In this document: positions 4,937-6,073 of the stretch, in pieces | Position numbering within the stretch: position 1 is the first letter of the stretch | Layout of the letters: each line of letters begins with the position of its first letter | Source of the DNA: Candidatus Niyogiibacteriota bacterium | Lineage (GTDB): Bacteria > Patescibacteriota > Minisyncoccia > HO2-45-28 | NCBI GenBank assembly: GCA_016177385.1 | Contig: JACOVJ010000041.1 | Location: forward strand, 1 to 6,073 | DNA length: 6,073 bases | Reading direction: 5' to 3' | Notes under the pieces: model-generated | Told to the model about the DNA's origin: nothing | Seen by the model: the letters and a program-made list of their open reading frames with translations, nothing else | Databases searched by the model: none | Translations under genes and position numbers: made by a program

Positions 4937-5813
4937 ATTGGAGGCGAAAAATTCGCTTTGCGTTCTCTGCGGTTTGTTCCGCGATCTCTTCGGATGTTGC
5001 GCCGCGGATTTCGGCGAGCCGTTTCGCGACTTCTTTTACATATGGGGGTTCATTGCGCGTTCCGCGGTACGGCATGGGCGCGGCATAGGGCGCGTCGGTT
5101 TCGATTAAAATCTTATCGGCGGGCACGGCTCGCGCAACCTCGTCATACATCGGCGTGATGGTGATGACGCCAGAAAACGAAATGCAAAATCCGACATCCA
5201 AAAACCGGCGCGCGATATCGGACGTCCCCACGAAGAAATGCGCCGCGCCCCCGCCCTCAAAATGTTCCTCGGCCAGAATTTTCAAAACATCATCGTAGGC
5301 ATCAGCCGAATATGCGACGGCTTGCCCGCCCGAATCCGCCAACTGGCGGAGAAGGCTGGGCCGGCAATGGATCATCAGCGGTTTTGCGAGTTTTTTTGCG
5401 AGCCGGATTTGCGAACGGAAAATGTTCTCTTGCCGCTTCTTTTCTTCCGTGAGTCCGCCGTCGCTAAAAGCTTTGGCGGATGCTCGTTTTTGCGATCGCT
5501 CACTTCGTTCGCGAGCAAAAATGGCATAATAATCCAAACCGCATTCACCGATTGCGACAACGTTGGGGTGGGCCGCGAGCTTTTCAAATGCCGCCGCATC
5601 AAAAACAGTATTCGTATCCGTCGGATGTTGGCCGACGGTCGCCCAAAAGCTCTCATTCGCCTCTGCGAGCGCAATCGCGGCCTCGGATGTTTTGAACTCT
5701 GTCCCCACTTGAATCGCGCCGACCCCCGCTTCCTCCATTCGCCGAATCACCTCCGCGCGGTCCGCATCGAATTGCCGGTCCCAGAGATGCGTATGCGCAT
5801 CAAAAAGCCGCAT
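4935..5813 (-). CDS. tatD: TatD family metal-dependent DNase/hydrolase with several repeat-derived inserts
   Basis: A 292-residue TIM-barrel hydrolase; TatD proteins are metal-dependent 3'-5' nucleases in the cytoplasm. Metal-site residues are all present: His7 and His9 in FDAHTHL, Glu90 in GECGLDYY, His149 in MIHCR, His192 in AAHFF, and Asp240 in ETDAPY, followed by the typical YRGTRNEPPYV. The usual length is about 255-265; the excess lies in two places. Between GLDYY and the EEKKRQENIFRSQ helix, residues about 97-122 (including RERSERSQKR and ASAKAFSDGGL) come from palindromic DNA. After MIHCR, about 20 residues (PSLLRQLADSGG and following) separate that motif from DAYDDVL, where the family normally joins them directly. 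The ATG at 5813 is one base beyond the metG stop and has a weak GCGGAA upstream; a TTG at 5843 would overlap metG and is less likely. Neighbouring metG and tatD genes are common in bacteria, for example Bacillus subtilis. Confidence 0.95.
   Translation of the reverse strand: MRLFDAHTHLWDRQFDADRAEVIRRMEEAGVGAIQVGTEFKTSEAAIALAEANESFWATVGQHPTDTNTVFDAAAFEKLAAHPNVVAIGECGLDYYAIFARERSERSQKRASAKAFSDGGLTEEKKRQENIFRSQIRLAKKLAKPLMIHCRPSLLRQLADSGGQAVAYSADAYDDVLKILAEEHFEGGGAAHFFVGTSDIARRFLDVGFCISFSGVITITPMYDEVARAVPADKILIETDAPYAAPMPYRGTRNEPPYVKEVAKRLAEIRGATSEEIAEQTAENAKRIFRLQ
5335..5350. repeat. Short palindromic repeat inside tatD
   Basis: TCCGCCA (5335-5341) and TGGCGGA (5344-5350) form a 7-bp perfect inverted repeat with a 2-base centre. 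It lies in the part of tatD encoding RQLADSGG, within about 20 extra residues inserted after the conserved MIHCR. The arms share TCCGCC/GGCGGA with the repeat at 5454-5480. The flank 5321-5330 (CTTGCCCGCC) is identical to the bases at 2271-2280 at the edge of the leuS repeat. Confidence 0.55.
5454..5480 (-). repeat. Palindromic repeat unit inside tatD (copy 2)
   Basis: A 27-bp element with ends TCCGCC (5454-5459) and GGCGGA (5475-5480) and a central palindrome AAAGCTTT (5467-5474). Read on the tatD strand it encodes SAKAFSDGG in frame. It matches the leuS element at 2275-2300 in opposite orientation (19 of 27 aligned columns, one gap). Its orientation relative to the host gene is opposite to that in leuS, so the same repeat is read as a different peptide. 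Confidence 0.6.
5487..5521. repeat. Inverted repeat inside tatD encoding RERSERSQ
   Basis: TTTTTGC (5487-5493) pairs with GCAAAAA (5515-5521); inside, after a 2-base bulge, TCGC (5496-5499) pairs with GCGA (5511-5514). It lies next to the 5454-5480 unit and encodes the arginine/serine/glutamate-rich ARERSERSQK, part of the extra residues after GLDYY. It looks like a second type of palindromic unit stacked at one insertion site. Confidence 0.5.
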
Positions 5814-5814
5814 A

Positions 5815-6073
5815 TCATTTCCGCATAAAAAGCGGTTCGGCAAGTTCTACTTTCACTTTTTTCCACTCGCCCTGATCGTCCGGCCGTATGCCGAACGCTT
5901 TGAGGATCGCGTCCGCCGTGTCCGGCATAAAAGGTTTTAAGAGCCACGCGATCTCAAGCGCGCCTTCTGTCAAACACCAGAGCGCGGCTTTCGCTTTTTC
6001 CGATTCGGTCTTCACCAAACGGAACGGTTCGTAAAAATTCACATAGCCGTCGAGTTCTCCCAACGCTTCCCAG
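5815..6073 (-). CDS. metG: Methionyl-tRNA synthetase (MetRS), C-terminal part, cut by window edge
   Basis: The last 85 codons are visible, and the frame stays open to the window edge, where it reads WEALGELDGYVNFYEPF. This, with KAALWCLTEGALEIAWLLKPFMPDTADAILKAFG, matches the helical anticodon-binding domain of MetRS (typically N-x-YI-x-x-x-x-PW, then LLxPFMPxTAxxI). The catalytic domain would lie beyond the right edge, so the Rossmann motifs cannot be checked. The protein ends soon after this domain with EPLFMRK and a TGA, so it lacks the C-terminal EMAP/Trbp111-like tRNA-binding domain found in E. coli and Bacillus MetRS. Only one base separates the stop from the tatD ATG, suggesting translational coupling in one operon. 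The true start is outside; a TTG at 6063-6061 is internal, not a start. Confidence 0.88.
   Translation of the reverse strand, partial: WEALGELDGYVNFYEPFRLVKTESEKAKAALWCLTEGALEIAWLLKPFMPDTADAILKAFGIRPDDQGEWKKVKVELAEPLFMRK

Noticed and set aside
5814..5843. TTG at 5843 as the tatD start
   Set aside because: It would overlap the metG end by about 29 bases; the ATG at 5813 leads directly into the conserved FDAHTHL motif.
1..6073. CRISPR array, insertion sequence, tRNA/rRNA genes or recoded stop codons
   Set aside because: No regularly spaced repeats, transposase motifs or RNA gene signatures are visible, and all genes end at standard stops, with TGA used as a stop.

Overview
The window is a compact, GC-rich bacterial segment carrying core housekeeping genes that use the standard genetic code: TGA, TAG and TAA all serve as stops and tryptophan is TGG. 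The most telling feature is a set of short palindromic repeats lying in frame inside two conserved genes, leuS and tatD. They add peptides such as PSFAEATAG and ASAKAFSDGG to proteins that normally lack them. From memory, such inserts are common in Candidate Phyla Radiation (Patescibacteria) genomes, and the divergent, N-terminally short LeuRS fits that. The assignment is inference; nothing in the window names a genus.

Layout. The minus strand carries most genes. From the right edge leftward come the 3' end of metG (methionyl-tRNA synthetase, cut by the window) and, one base later, tatD (metal-dependent DNase/hydrolase). On the plus strand an aldehyde dehydrogenase gene (3260-4903) converges on tatD, and a UUCG-loop terminator lies between the two stops. 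Left of it, a roughly 100-bp divergent promoter region drives the aldehyde dehydrogenase rightward and leuS (leucyl-tRNA synthetase) leftward. leuS is followed by a CDP-alcohol phosphatidyltransferase gene (pgsA type), whose stop codon sits at the tip of its own terminator hairpin. At the left edge the first 14 codons of glmS (MCGIVGYIGRRDAV) begin about 20 bases past that terminator.

Functions. Two aminoacyl-tRNA synthetases charge Leu and Met. TatD is a nuclease commonly encoded next to metG. The PgsA-like enzyme makes anionic phospholipid, and GlmS starts amino-sugar and peptidoglycan precursor synthesis. The aldehyde dehydrogenase is the only gene with a catabolic or detoxifying look, and the only one on the opposite strand with its own promoter and terminator.

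No tRNA, rRNA, CRISPR array, transposase or phage gene is visible. All non-coding gaps are about 100 bp or shorter and are described in the features.
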